Assembly: GCF_027460265.1 (NCBI RefSeq)
Contig: NZ_JAPZBC010000001.1
Span: 5,746,001 to 5,810,000, forward strand
DNA from: Streptomyces sp. WMMC940
GTDB lineage: Bacteria; Actinomycetota; Actinomycetes; Streptomycetales; Streptomycetaceae
Length of the DNA: 64,000 nucleotides
Reading direction: 5' to 3'
Shown piece by piece: positions 1-8,305 of this stretch (position 1 is the stretch's first letter; each line of letters opens with the position of its first letter). A program made the translations under genes and the position numbers. A model generated the notes under the pieces. The model was not told the DNA's origin. It saw only the letters and a program-made list of their open reading frames with translations, and made no database searches.

Positions 1-971
1 GCCCGGGCGCCGCGCAGTGCCAGGCAGACGGTGACCCGCCCGGTCCGCACCGCCGACTGGTGGTGCGGCCACTCTTCTCGGGAGGCCCACGGCAGGACCC
101 GGTCCCGGTACAGCGCGGGCACGGGCGCGCCCGCGACCACATGGTCCGCCTCGGCCGTGCTTCCGTCCGCCAGTTCCACGCCGACCGCCCGGCCGTCCTC
201 GATCCGTACCTCCGTCACCTCGGTGCCGAGGACGAACTCCACCCCCCGTGCGAGGCACCGCTCGTGCACCGCGTCCGCGAGTGCCCGCATCCCGCCCCGC
301 ACGTACCAACTGCCGAACGTCTGCTCCATGTAGGGCAGGACGGCGGCGGACGCGGGCGCGGTGGCGGGGTCGAGGCCGTACGCCAGGGCGTGGCTCTCCA
401 GCAGCGCCGCCAGCCGCGGATCCCGCAGCTCACGCCGGCCCACCTCGGCCAGGGTGCGCGCCGGGCGGCGCAACAGGCCGCCCCTGAGTGCCGGGTACGG
501 GTCCCGGGCGAAGCGGGAGGTCTCCGGGGGCAGCGGCTCCTCCAGCAGTGGGCGCCGCGAACGGTCCCAGGCCTCCCGCGCACGCCCCAGGAACGCGCCC
601 CAGCGCTCGCCCGCCCCGGCGCCGAGGGCTCCGTCCAGCGCCGAGACGACACCCGCACGCGAGGCGTTCGGCAGGGACACGGCCGTGCCGTCCGCGAAGA
701 CATGACGGCTCGCCGGGTCCACCTGGACCAGTTCCACGCACTTCTCCAGCGGCTCCTTGCCGGTCTTCACGAAGAAGTCCCGCCAGACGGCGGGCAGATG
801 CAGCAGTCCGGGCCCGGTGTCGAAGGCGAATCCGGCACGCTCGAACCGGCGCACCGCGCCGCCGTACGTGTCCGTCCGCTCGAACACCGTCACCCGGTGG
901 CCCGCCACGGCAAGCCGGGCGGCTGCCGCCATGGCGCCCATCCCGGCGCCCATCACCACGATCCGTGCCAT
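1..971 (-). CDS. Phytoene desaturase/CrtI-type FAD-dependent oxidoreductase (3' end outside window)
   Basis: The frame is open from an ATG at 971 down to base 1, so the first ~323 residues of a protein usually near 480-500 aa are present. The N-terminus carries a Rossmann FAD-binding motif (MGAGMGAMAAAARLA, about residues 7-21), an ERTDTYGGAV segment typical of the carotenoid desaturase/amine-oxidase flavoprotein superfamily, and a conserved DTGPGLLHLP. The family oxidises lipophilic substrates such as carotenoids or retinoids; the substrate here cannot be told, and no crt genes are visible nearby. The FAD glycine motif is slightly degenerate (GAGMGAM). It is the last gene on the minus strand before the window edge and is separated from the TetR operon by a strong hairpin, so it is probably transcribed on its own. 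Confidence 0.8.
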   Translation of the reverse strand, partial: MARIVVMGAGMGAMAAAARLAVAGHRVTVFERTDTYGGAVRRFERAGFAFDTGPGLLHLPAVWRDFFVKTGKEPLEKCVELVQVDPASRHVFADGTAVSLPNASRAGVVSALDGALGAGAGERWGAFLGRAREAWDRSRRPLLEEPLPPETSRFARDPYPALRGGLLRRPARTLAEVGRRELRDPRLAALLESHALAYGLDPATAPASAAVLPYMEQTFGSWYVRGGMRALADAVHERCLARGVEFVLGTEVTEVRIEDGRAVGVELADGSTAEADHVVAGAPVPALYRDRVLPWASREEWPHHQSAVRTGRVTVCLALRGAR

Positions 972-1606
972 GTCGGGGACTGTATCGGCAGCGTCCGACA
1001 GCCACCGGGGCGGTGGTCCCCGCAGGTCCGCGGCGACGCGCCGCTCCTCCCGGCGCCGGGCTCGGCGCCGGGAGGGAACGGCGGATCCGCGGGGCGGGGA
1101 GGACCAGCGCCACCGGCCCCGGCACGAGCAGCGTGCCGCGGTGATCGCCGCCACCGGGTGGCCCCGGACGCGGTCGTGACCAGCCCGCACCCGGAGTGCG
1201 TGGGGATGAGCACGGGCCTCTGAGTATCCGTACCTAGTGCGGGAGATGAGTAGGCGCGCGGATGGGGCCGACCGGCGCGGACGGAAGAGTGGAGGCCACG
1301 GAGGGGCGCGGCGCCGGCACCGCCGGCACGGGGCGGCGGAACGGCGCGGCGCACCTGCGAACGGGGGTTGCCCGGACCCGGGGGAACAGCGGTACGGGGC
1401 AACTGGGGAGCGGGGGGACGACGGGGGGAACGCCGGTGCGGCGAAGCTCGGGGGGATCGAGCTTCGCCGCACCGGCACTCGTCGTTCGTGCGCTCGGTGC
1501 GCTCGGTGCCCGAGGCGGGTGGTCGTCGTGCGTGCCCTCGGTGCGCTCGGCGGGCGGTGCGGTCACGGCCGCCGGGAGCGTCCGCGACCGCACGGGGGAG
1601 CGAGCT
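972..1606. other. Intergenic region without a convincing gene
   Basis: The overlapping reading frames here lack homology-like segments and ordered codon bias, so no gene is called. The stretch holds the 19-bp hairpin at 1432-1476 and short direct repeats of the type GTGCGCTCGGTG around 1490-1550. The promoter of the oxidoreductase that starts at 971 should lie in the part nearest to it. Confidence 0.6.
1432..1476 (-). terminator. Perfect 19-bp stem-loop, likely terminator of the TetR/YhgE operon
   Basis: Arms 1432-1450 and 1458-1476 are exact reverse complements, separated by a 7-nt loop. The hairpin lies about 130 bp beyond the tetR stop on the minus strand. It has no T-run, as is usual for Streptomyces terminators. 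It separates the TetR operon from the oxidoreductase. Confidence 0.7.
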
Positions 1607-2230
1607 TCAGCAGCCGCCGACCCGCCCGTGGAGCAATCGGGAAAGGGCCGCGTGCACGTCGTCGATCGACCGCTCCCGCTGGAACGCCTGCCAGTCGAGC
1701 GCCGCCACCAGCACCATCCCGACCAGCGCGGCCGCGGTCAGCGGAATGTCGATCTCCTCGCTCAGCTCGCCCCGCTCGACGCCTTCCCGGAGGACGGTCT
1801 CGACGACGGCGACCGCCTGCTGACGGACCACCATCAGCGTCGACTGCCAGGCGCGGTTGGTGCGCCACAGTTCGGCGACGTACAGCTGGGTGAAGGCCGG
1901 GTAGCGGTCGATGAAGACCAGGCCGGCCCGGATCATCCCGTCCAGGGCCTCGATCTTGGCGCCGCCCCGCCGCTCCGCCTCGTCGGCGGCCTCCTGCAGC
2001 GAGGAGGTCAGCAGGCCGACCCCGTACCGCAGCAGTTCCTCGAAGAGCTCGGTCTTGCTCTTGAAGTTGTAGTAGACCGTGCCCTTGGCGACGCCGGCCC
2101 GCTCGGCGATCTCGTCGACCGTGGTGGCGGAGAAGCCCTGTTCGGCGATGAGCGTCACCGCCGCCTCGTAGAGCTTGGCTCGGGTGGCCTGTCTCCGGGT
2201 GCTACCGCTGTTCATGGTGCCGATTCTCAC
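1607..2230 (-). CDS. TetR/AcrR-family transcriptional repressor
   Basis: About 207 aa. The N-terminal helix-turn-helix is typical: TRAKLYEAAVTLIAEQGF, then TTVDEIAERAGVAKGTVYYNF (about residues 16-60). A variable all-helical ligand-binding domain follows and ends in LDWQAFQRERS. The listed start is the GTG at 2230; an in-frame ATG at 2215 is equally possible, and neither has a strong ribosome-binding site, so translation is probably coupled to the upstream yhgE stop 13 bp away. It is the last gene of the abc-yhgE-tetR operon. It most likely represses that operon by binding the inverted repeat at 5473-5498; this is inferred from position and repeat type. The inducing ligand is unknown. Confidence 0.9.
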   Translation of the reverse strand: MRIGTMNSGSTRRQATRAKLYEAAVTLIAEQGFSATTVDEIAERAGVAKGTVYYNFKSKTELFEELLRYGVGLLTSSLQEAADEAERRGGAKIEALDGMIRAGLVFIDRYPAFTQLYVAELWRTNRAWQSTLMVVRQQAVAVVETVLREGVERGELSEEIDIPLTAAALVGMVLVAALDWQAFQRERSIDDVHAALSRLLHGRVGGC

Positions 2231-2243
2231 AGGTCCGCCCGCC

Positions 2244-4331
2244 TCACAGGCTCAGCTCGGGGTGAAGACGGTCGAACGTCCACACCTGCTTGCTACGTGC
2301 CGACAGGGCGGTGAGGGCGAGGGCCCCGGCGGTGAACGCCGCGAGGACGGCCACGGCCTGCCACACCGGCCCGACGCCGCCGCCCGTGATGAGCCGGCGC
2401 AGCGCCTCGACGACGTGGGTCATCGGCAGGAAGGGGTGGACGGCGTTGAAGAACGGCGGGCTCGTCTGGACGGGGTACGTGCCGCCCGCCGAGGTCAGCT
2501 GCAGCATCAGCAGCGCGAGCACGAGGATGCGGCCGGCCGCGCCGAAGCGGGCGTTGAGCCACTGGATGATCGCGGCGAAGCAGCACACGACCAGGGCGAG
2601 GAAGCCGACCGTCCCGGCGGCGCGGGCCATCTGCAGCCCCAGGCCCCAGTGGAGCACGGCCATCAGCGCGCCGACCTGGAGCAGCCCGATCGCGGCGACC
2701 GGCAGCCAGCCGGCGATGGCGATCCGCCAGGCCGAGGCGCCGGCGGCGAGGGCGCGCCGGTTCAGCGGCTGGATCAGCATGTACGCCACCATCGCGCCCA
2801 CCCAGAGGGAGAGCGGGATGAAGTACGGCGCGAAGCCCGTGCCGTAGTTGTCCGCCTTGTGCAGGGATTGGGATGCGAGCTGCACCGGATCGGCCATCAC
2901 GTCCGTGCGGCGGTCGCGCTCCTGCTTGCCGTAGTCGGGGATCTTGCCGACGCCGTCGTTGAGCCCGCCGGCCAGCTCGCCCGAACCGTCGACGAGCTTG
3001 AACATGCCGCCGTCGAGGTCGTGCGCACCGCTCTTGAGCCTGCCCACACCGGTGTCGAGGTCGGTGGAGCCGGTGCGCGCGCTGCCCAGGCCCTCGTGGA
3101 GGTCGCCGGCGCCCTTGGCGACCTTGTGCGCTCCGGAGTTCAGCCGGTTGACGTCCGCGACGGCCTTCTCGACGTCGTCCTCGAGGGTGGGGGAGCGGTC
3201 GGCGAGGTCCTTGGCCATCTTCTGGATCTTGGCGAGCCGGGCGTCGAGCTGCTCGAGTTCGCCGCTGTTGTCCCGCACCAGCTTGTCGACGTCGTCGGCG
3301 ACCGCCGCGGAGTCGGCCGTCGCGGTCTTGGCCTGCTCCAGCACGGAGCAGACGGCGGGGTCGGGGAGGACGGCGTCCTCGCAGCGGGACTTGTGCAGCG
3401 CGGCCGCCTTGTCTGCGGCGTCGTGAGCCTTGGTCGCGGCAGCGGGGGCGGTCGCCACGAGGAGGTCGAGATGGCTGCGGGCGGCGCGGGCGCCGTTCTC
3501 CACGAACCGCGCGTGCTCACCGATCGTGGCGCCCTCGTCCTTGATGTACGGCCGGACGTCGGCCGCGATGCCGTTGACCTTGTCGGCCAGCCGCTGGGTG
3601 CCGGCGGCGACCTCGCGGGCGCCCTTCTCCAGCTTCTCGGCGCCGTTGTCGAGGCGGGTGATGCCGCCCGCGAGTTTGCCGCTGCCGGCCTTGGCGTCCT
3701 CCAGGCCGTCGGCGAGCTCCTTGGAGCCCTCCTTCGCCTTGCCGATGCCCCCCTTCAGCTTGTCGGCGCCCTTCGCGGCCTTCTCGGTCGCGTCGTGGAT
3801 GTCGGAGAACGAGATGAAGATCTTGTCGAGGAAGGAGCGGGAGGCGTTCTTGGACGCGGACTTGCGCACCTCGGCGAAGACCGTGCGGGATATCTGCCCG
3901 ACGATGTAGTTGTTCGCGTCGTTCGTCCGAACCTCCAGCGCACCGGTCTCCGGGGCGTCGCCGGAGGCGGAGGCGATGCGCTCGCTGAAGTCGGCGGGCA
4001 CGGTCAGGGACAGGTAGTAGGTACCGTCCTCGACGCCCTCGCGGGCGTCCCGGGCGCTCACCTCGTGCCAGTCGAAGACGTCGCTCTCGCGCAGGCCCTC
4101 GGTGATCCCGTCGCCCGCGGCGATCTTCTTCCCGGCGGCGGTCGCGCCCCTGTCGTCGTTGACGAGCGCCACGGGGATCTTGTCGAGGCGGCTGTACGGG
4201 TCCCAGAACGACCACAGGTACAGAGCGCCGTAGAGCAGCGGGAGCAGCAGTATCGCGACGAGCGCGGCGCGCGGCAGCCTGCCCCTGCCGAATCGCTTCA
4301 GCTCAAGCGCGGCCAGTTTCGGCGAGCGCAT
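2244..4331 (-). CDS. YhgE/Pip-family membrane protein
   Basis: 695 aa. An N-terminal transmembrane helix (LPRAALVAILLLPLLYGALYL, starting near residue 19) is followed by the family-typical segment IPVALVNDDRGA. Next comes a large extracytoplasmic region rich in heptad-like Gly/Leu/Lys repeats (KLKGGIGKAKEGSKELADGL and relatives). Five or six transmembrane helices form the C-terminal ABC-2-type permease-like domain. The family includes phage infection protein Pip and YhgE; its transport role is unsettled, although it resembles ABC-2 exporters and pairs with ABC-like ATPases, as here. The ATG at 4331 was chosen because the frame upstream is the low-complexity tail of the ABC gene; the two genes overlap by 29 bp. 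Cotranscribed with the ABC gene and tetR. Confidence 0.88.
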   Translation of the reverse strand: MRSPKLAALELKRFGRGRLPRAALVAILLLPLLYGALYLWSFWDPYSRLDKIPVALVNDDRGATAAGKKIAAGDGITEGLRESDVFDWHEVSARDAREGVEDGTYYLSLTVPADFSERIASASGDAPETGALEVRTNDANNYIVGQISRTVFAEVRKSASKNASRSFLDKIFISFSDIHDATEKAAKGADKLKGGIGKAKEGSKELADGLEDAKAGSGKLAGGITRLDNGAEKLEKGAREVAAGTQRLADKVNGIAADVRPYIKDEGATIGEHARFVENGARAARSHLDLLVATAPAAATKAHDAADKAAALHKSRCEDAVLPDPAVCSVLEQAKTATADSAAVADDVDKLVRDNSGELEQLDARLAKIQKMAKDLADRSPTLEDDVEKAVADVNRLNSGAHKVAKGAGDLHEGLGSARTGSTDLDTGVGRLKSGAHDLDGGMFKLVDGSGELAGGLNDGVGKIPDYGKQERDRRTDVMADPVQLASQSLHKADNYGTGFAPYFIPLSLWVGAMVAYMLIQPLNRRALAAGASAWRIAIAGWLPVAAIGLLQVGALMAVLHWGLGLQMARAAGTVGFLALVVCCFAAIIQWLNARFGAAGRILVLALLMLQLTSAGGTYPVQTSPPFFNAVHPFLPMTHVVEALRRLITGGGVGPVWQAVAVLAAFTAGALALTALSARSKQVWTFDRLHPELSL

Positions 4332-5460
4332 CGGCCGCCCCCTCCTCGGTGTCGTGCGTGGTCTCGTGCGTGGTCCCGGTCCCGCGGTCGCCCGCGGCGG
4401 TGACCTTGTCCGCGTCCGCGGCCGTTCCTGCGGCCGTACCCGCCGCGGTGCCGGGTCCGGTGCCGGCGTCCTTCGCGCCGTCCGCGGACGCGGTCGGCTC
4501 CGCGTCGGCGGCCCCGGGCGCCTCGACGCCGGGGTCCGTCTCCCCGGCGGCCCCGGCGGCGGCCTTCGGCGGGTCGCCGTTCCCGGCCGCCGGCGGCTTC
4601 GGCGCGTCGTGGCCGGCCTCCGTGTCCTCGGCGCCGCTCCCCTGCTCGGCGTGGGCCCCGTTCCCGGCGCCGTTCCCGCTCTTCGCGTCGGGCGCGCCGA
4701 GCACGTCGGGCGTGCCGTCCGCCGCACCGCCGCCCGACTCGTCCGCAGCGGCCGGGTGCGGCGCCCCCGCGCCCGTACGGACCACGACCGCGTCCGCAGG
4801 CGCCTCACTGCAGACCGTGAGCACGGTCGTGCCCCCGTCGGTGATGCCGCGCAGGAGGTCCCACGCCTGCGCCCGGTCCGCCTCGGGGAGCTTGAGGTCG
4901 GCGTCGTCGACGGCCAGCAGCCGCGGACGGCCGATCAGGGCGAGGGCCACGGAGAGGCGGAGGGCCTCCAGCCGTTCGAGATCCCGTACCGCCGTGCGCC
5001 CCGCCTTCGGCAGGGCGTCCACGTCGAGCCCGACGCGGCCCAGCGCCTCTTCGATCCGCGCCCGGGCCGCCGCGGCCCGTTCCCCCGGTGGCCGCAGCAG
5101 CGCCCGGAGCGAGGCGTCGAACCGCCGCTGCATCAGCGCCCGCTCCCGCAGGTGCTCGGCCACGGTGAGCGCCGGGTCGAGGTCGCTCACCCCCGGGACC
5201 GGCCCCAGCGCGCTGATCCGCCGGACGGCCGCCATCTTGCGCGGCAGCCGCAGCCCGCCCACCTCCGCGTGCCCGTCCGTCGCCTTCATGCGTCCGGTGA
5301 GCGCGAGCAGCAGACAGGTGCGGCCCGAGCCGGACGGGCCCTCGATCGCGATGAGCGAGCCCGGGCCGGCCTCGACGTCCACCTTCCGGAACGCCCAGCC
5401 GCGCGGCCCCTTGAGGCCGAAGCCCTCGGCTCGTACGGCTGCCCCGTGTGGGCTGTCCAC
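4303..5460 (-). CDS. Degenerate ABC-type ATP-binding protein partnered with YhgE/Pip
   Basis: 385 aa from a GTG at 5460 preceded by GGGGGAGG. Residues 1-230 form an ABC nucleotide-binding fold: Walker A is GPSGSGRT (41-48) and a Walker-B-like LLAVDDADL is present. The LSGGQ signature is replaced by an unrelated segment (LERLEALRLSVALAL), the catalytic Glu after Walker B is Asp, and the H-loop His is missing (TVLTVCSEA). ATP hydrolysis may therefore be weak or absent. Residues ~231-385 are a disordered tail rich in Ala, Gly, Pro, Asp and Glu. The gene overlaps yhgE by 29 bp, so the two products probably act together at the membrane. First gene of the operon, with a TetR-type operator just upstream. 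Confidence 0.82.
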   Translation of the reverse strand: MDSPHGAAVRAEGFGLKGPRGWAFRKVDVEAGPGSLIAIEGPSGSGRTCLLLALTGRMKATDGHAEVGGLRLPRKMAAVRRISALGPVPGVSDLDPALTVAEHLRERALMQRRFDASLRALLRPPGERAAAARARIEEALGRVGLDVDALPKAGRTAVRDLERLEALRLSVALALIGRPRLLAVDDADLKLPEADRAQAWDLLRGITDGGTTVLTVCSEAPADAVVVRTGAGAPHPAAADESGGGAADGTPDVLGAPDAKSGNGAGNGAHAEQGSGAEDTEAGHDAPKPPAAGNGDPPKAAAGAAGETDPGVEAPGAADAEPTASADGAKDAGTGPGTAAGTAAGTAADADKVTAAGDRGTGTTHETTHDTEEGAADALAETGRA

Positions 5461-5472
5461 GCGGCCTCCCCC

Positions 5473-5498
5473 TTTTGAACTGACTGGTCAGTGCAAAA
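5473..5498 (-). promoter_or_regulatory. TetR-type operator in front of the abc-yhgE-tetR operon
   Basis: A 26-bp inverted repeat centred at 5485/5486: TTTTG-x-ACTGAC-TG-GTCAGT-x-CAAAA. The arms match perfectly except at one symmetric pair and the 2-bp centre. The ACTGAC(2)GTCAGT core is of the kind bound by many TetR/AcrR repressors. It lies 13-38 bp upstream of the first start codon of the operon whose last gene is a TetR regulator. Binding is inferred. Confidence 0.7.
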
Positions 5499-5539
5499 CT
5501 TACTCCGTACCCGGGAACGAAGCAAAACGGGAGGGGAGT

Positions 5540-6487
5540 TCAGCGGTCGCGCGGTTCGATTCCCGCCACGATCTCGGCCAGCCGGGCGCAGACGCGTCTG
5601 ATCTCCTCGTGGGTCTGGTTCCGCTCGGTGATCACGGCCGCCATCAGCAGCGCCGTCAGTGCCGTGACCCCGTTGAAGGCCTGCAGCGTGACCATGCTCG
5701 AGAACAGGTCGCGCCCGGCGAACGGTCCCAGCTGCCCGGCCGCGGCCCTGACCGCGAGAGTCGACACCAGCAGCGCGCATGGTGCGGCCCCCGCCAGCTG
5801 GAACCGGAAGGCCGCCCAGATCAGGCAGGGGAAGACCAGGAACAGCAGCGACGAGTTGCGTGTCGAGGTCGCCAGCAGCGTCACTCCGAGCGTGCAGAGC
5901 CCGAGCGCCGTCGCCTCCGCCCAGCGGGCCGGTCCGGCAGGGACCGGCCACCGTGCCCGACGCAGTACCAGCAGGAACGGAGTGACCACCAGCACGCCCA
6001 TCGCGTCGCCCGTCCACCAGACCGACCACGCGGGCCAGAAGCCCTCCGGCTCCAGTGCCCCGGCCAGGAGGAGGGTCGCCGTGCCGACGGTCGCGCTGAC
6101 CAGCATCCCGCCCAGGGCCCCGAGGAAGACGAGTGCCGGCACGTCCCGGAGCCGGTCCAGTTCCTGCCGGAACCCCGCGCGGCGCAGCATCAGGTACGCG
6201 CAGAGCGGCGCGGCGGTGTTTCCGGCGACGATGGCCAGCACGGCGAAGGCGGTCGGTCCGATGGAGAAGTTGACCAGGAAGGCCCCGAGCGCGATACCGG
6301 GCCAGACCCGCGGCCCGAAGAACAGCAGCCCGGCCAGCGCCACGCCCGTCGGCGGCCACAGCGGGGTGATCTGGCCGCGCACCAGCTGCTGGAGCAGCCC
6401 GAGCCTGGCGGAGCCGTAGTAGACGGCGGCCACAGCGAGGATCCGCAGCGCCGACGAGGCGTAACGCCGGATCTCCTCATTGCGCAC
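5540..6487 (-). CDS. MASE1-domain integral membrane protein (no output domain)
   Basis: 315 aa, about eight predicted transmembrane helices, beginning RILAVAAVYYGSARLGLLQQL. The pattern ITPLWPPTGVALAGLLFFG (about residues 40-58), followed by WPGIALGAFLVN, is characteristic of the MASE1 sensory membrane domain found at the N-terminus of histidine kinases and diguanylate cyclases. The protein ends shortly after the last helix (ERNQTHEEIRRVCARLAEIV) with no kinase or GGDEF domain, so it is either a stand-alone sensor or works with a separate partner. The GTG at 6487 was chosen because GAAGGA lies about 10 bp upstream and homology-like sequence begins there. Stop is 80 bp from the ABC start. Signal unknown. 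Confidence 0.82.
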   Translation of the reverse strand: MRNEEIRRYASSALRILAVAAVYYGSARLGLLQQLVRGQITPLWPPTGVALAGLLFFGPRVWPGIALGAFLVNFSIGPTAFAVLAIVAGNTAAPLCAYLMLRRAGFRQELDRLRDVPALVFLGALGGMLVSATVGTATLLLAGALEPEGFWPAWSVWWTGDAMGVLVVTPFLLVLRRARWPVPAGPARWAEATALGLCTLGVTLLATSTRNSSLLFLVFPCLIWAAFRFQLAGAAPCALLVSTLAVRAAAGQLGPFAGRDLFSSMVTLQAFNGVTALTALLMAAVITERNQTHEEIRRVCARLAEIVAGIEPRDR

Positions 6488-6803
6488 GACAGCAGTTTCC
6501 TTCGCCGGTGCCGGGGCGGCGAGTCGGCCGGCCTCGGAGCGGGCCGGAGCGGGGCCGCGTCCCGGGCGAGACGGCCTCCCGGACCGGGCCGGTGTTCGGG
6601 ACGCGGGCCGTCGTGGCGGACGACGAGCACGTCGGCGTCGTCCGGTGGCCGCACGGCCCACCCCGGGATCGGGCGCCGGCCGGCGCGGGCAGGACATCCC
6701 CTTCGCCCGGGAGAAGTCCAGGTCAGGACGGATTGTCAGTGGCGCCCCCCACCATGGTTCACGGACGGCCGGAGTGCCGTCACCCGACGACAGGAGGCTC
6801 GTC
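6488..6803. other. Divergent intergenic region between the MASE1 and HEPN genes
   Basis: A 316-bp region that should hold the divergent promoters of the two flanking genes. No convincing small gene or hairpin was seen. A ribosome-binding site AGGAGG lies at 6792-6797, just before the HEPN start. Confidence 0.5.
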
Positions 6804-7364
6804 ATGGCCAGCTCGTACGCCGCTGCCACACGCCGGCTCCGCGCAGGCGGCCCTGCCCCCTCACCGACCGGTCCCGCGAGCGACGTCCACCCCGTGCCGC
6901 GGCGCTCGTCGGCTCCCCCTGCCGCGCTCGACCTGCTCGCCCAGGCGCGGGCGGGCCTGGAAGAGGCCGCGCGCCTGGAGACGCCCAACGAGCGGTACGC
7001 CACCGCCCATCTCGCCGCACTGCGCACGGCGGCGGCCGTCCTCGCCGCCCGCGGACGGCCGGAGACCGGCCCGCGCCGGCGCGCACGCATACGCTCCGCC
7101 TGGGAAGTCCTGCCGGAGATCGCCCCGGAACTCACCGAGTGGAGCGCGCTCTTCGCCTCCGGCGCCGAGCGCCGGGCCCGCGCCGAGGCGGGCATCCGGG
7201 GCGCCGCCGGCAGCCGCGACGCCGACGACCTGCTCCGCGACGTCGCCGTGTTCCTGCGGCTGGTGGAGCGGATGCTGGTGCTCCAGCCGGTGCTGCCGCA
7301 GCCCCGGCCCGAGCAGCACCCTCCGGGCGCTCCGGGGGTGTGCCCGGAGGACGCCGCGGGATGA
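6804..7364 (+). CDS. SAV_6107-type HEPN domain-containing protein
   Basis: 186 aa from an ATG at 6804 with AGGAGG 7 bp upstream. After a ~45-residue disordered N-terminus, a helical domain begins ALDLLAQARAGLEEAARLETPNERYATAHLAALR (split here for description: the ALDLLAQARAGL and ERYATAHLAALRTAAAVL helices). This matches the small actinobacterial HEPN family named after S. avermitilis SAV_6107. HEPN proteins are often RNases or partners of nucleotidyltransferases, but the classical R-x4-6-H catalytic pair is not obvious here. A methyltransferase gene follows after 152 bp on the same strand. Function unknown. Confidence 0.75.
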   Translation: MASSYAAATRRLRAGGPAPSPTGPASDVHPVPRRSSAPPAALDLLAQARAGLEEAARLETPNERYATAHLAALRTAAAVLAARGRPETGPRRRARIRSAWEVLPEIAPELTEWSALFASGAERRARAEAGIRGAAGSRDADDLLRDVAVFLRLVERMLVLQPVLPQPRPEQHPPGAPGVCPEDAAG

Positions 7365-7516
7365 GAACTCCCGGGGCCGCGGGGCGGCGGGGTCCGGTCG
7401 GCCCGGGGACGCCGCGGGATGACCGGGGCGCCCGGCCGAGGCAATAGGGTGGAGCCAGCCTGCACCGTTCACGCCCCGTCAGCAGGGGCGGCATCCGCGC
7501 CGAGGAGTCAACTGCC

Positions 7517-8305
7517 GTGTCGGACCAGACGCCCCCCGTTCGGCCTCGCCGTGGGGAGACCCCGTCCCGCGCCTCCCTTCGCACGGCCGTGGTCTGGGAG
7601 GTGCTCAGGGACGCCCTGGACCGCCGGGTCAAGGCGACCGGCCGTGACGCCCTGGACGTCCTCGACACCGGCGGCGGCTCCGGCAACTTCGCCGTGCCCG
7701 CGGCCCGCCTCGGCCACCACGTCACCGTGGTCGACCCCAGCCCCAACGCGCTGTTCGCGCTGGAGCGCCGGGCGGCCGAGGCCGGGGTTGCCGACCGGGT
7801 GCGCGGGGTCCAGGGCGATGTCCACGGACTGTTCGACGTCGTGGAGCGCGGTGGCTTCGACGCCGTGCTGTTCCACGGGGTGCTCGAGTACGTCGAGGAC
7901 CCGGCCGAGGGCGTGCGGAACGCGGTGGAGGCGCTGCGCCCCGGAGGCGCCCTCAGCCTGCTCGCCGCCGGGCTCGGCGGTGCCGTCCTCGCCCGGGCCC
8001 TGGCCGGACACTTCACCGAGGCCCGGCGGGCGCTCGGCGACCCGGCGGGGCGCTGGGGCGAGGGTGACCCGACGCCGCGAAGGTTCACGGCCGAGCAGCT
8101 CACGCGACTCGTCGGCGACTCGGGCCTGGAGGTCGGCTCCGTCCACGGTGTCCGGGTCTTCGCCGACCTGGTCCCGGGGGTGCTCGTGGACACCGAGCCG
8201 GGGGCGCTGGAGGCCCTGCTGAAGCTGGAGGAGGCCGCCGCCGAGTCGCCCGCGTTCCACGCCGTCGCCACCCAGCTCCACGTCCTCGGCGAGAAGCGCG
8301 GCTGA
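7517..8305 (+). CDS. Class I SAM-dependent methyltransferase
   Basis: 262 aa from a GTG at 7517 with GAGGAG about 9 bp upstream. The SAM-binding motif I is LDVLDTGGGSGNFAVPAAR (about residues 45-63). Motif II is VTVVDPSPNALFALE, with the acidic residue that binds the ribose. A motif-IV-like FDAVLFHGVLEYVEDP and the post-motif LRPGGALSLLAAG complete a standard Rossmann methyltransferase fold. The substrate is not evident; the overall layout resembles SmtA/CmoM-like enzymes. It sits between the HEPN and DUF3040 genes on the same strand, an arrangement recalled from other Streptomyces genomes. Confidence 0.85.
   Translation: MSDQTPPVRPRRGETPSRASLRTAVVWEVLRDALDRRVKATGRDALDVLDTGGGSGNFAVPAARLGHHVTVVDPSPNALFALERRAAEAGVADRVRGVQGDVHGLFDVVERGGFDAVLFHGVLEYVEDPAEGVRNAVEALRPGGALSLLAAGLGGAVLARALAGHFTEARRALGDPAGRWGEGDPTPRRFTAEQLTRLVGDSGLEVGSVHGVRVFADLVPGVLVDTEPGALEALLKLEEAAAESPAFHAVATQLHVLGEKRG

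Noticed and set aside
2175..4403. Long plus-strand reading frame opposite yhgE (742 codons)
   Set aside because: It mirrors the codon bias of yhgE on the other strand, has no recognisable domain, and yhgE is well supported.
5545..5566. tRNA T-arm-like GGTTCGATTCCCGCC
   Set aside because: No acceptor, D or anticodon stems can be formed around it, and it lies in the MASE1 coding sequence.
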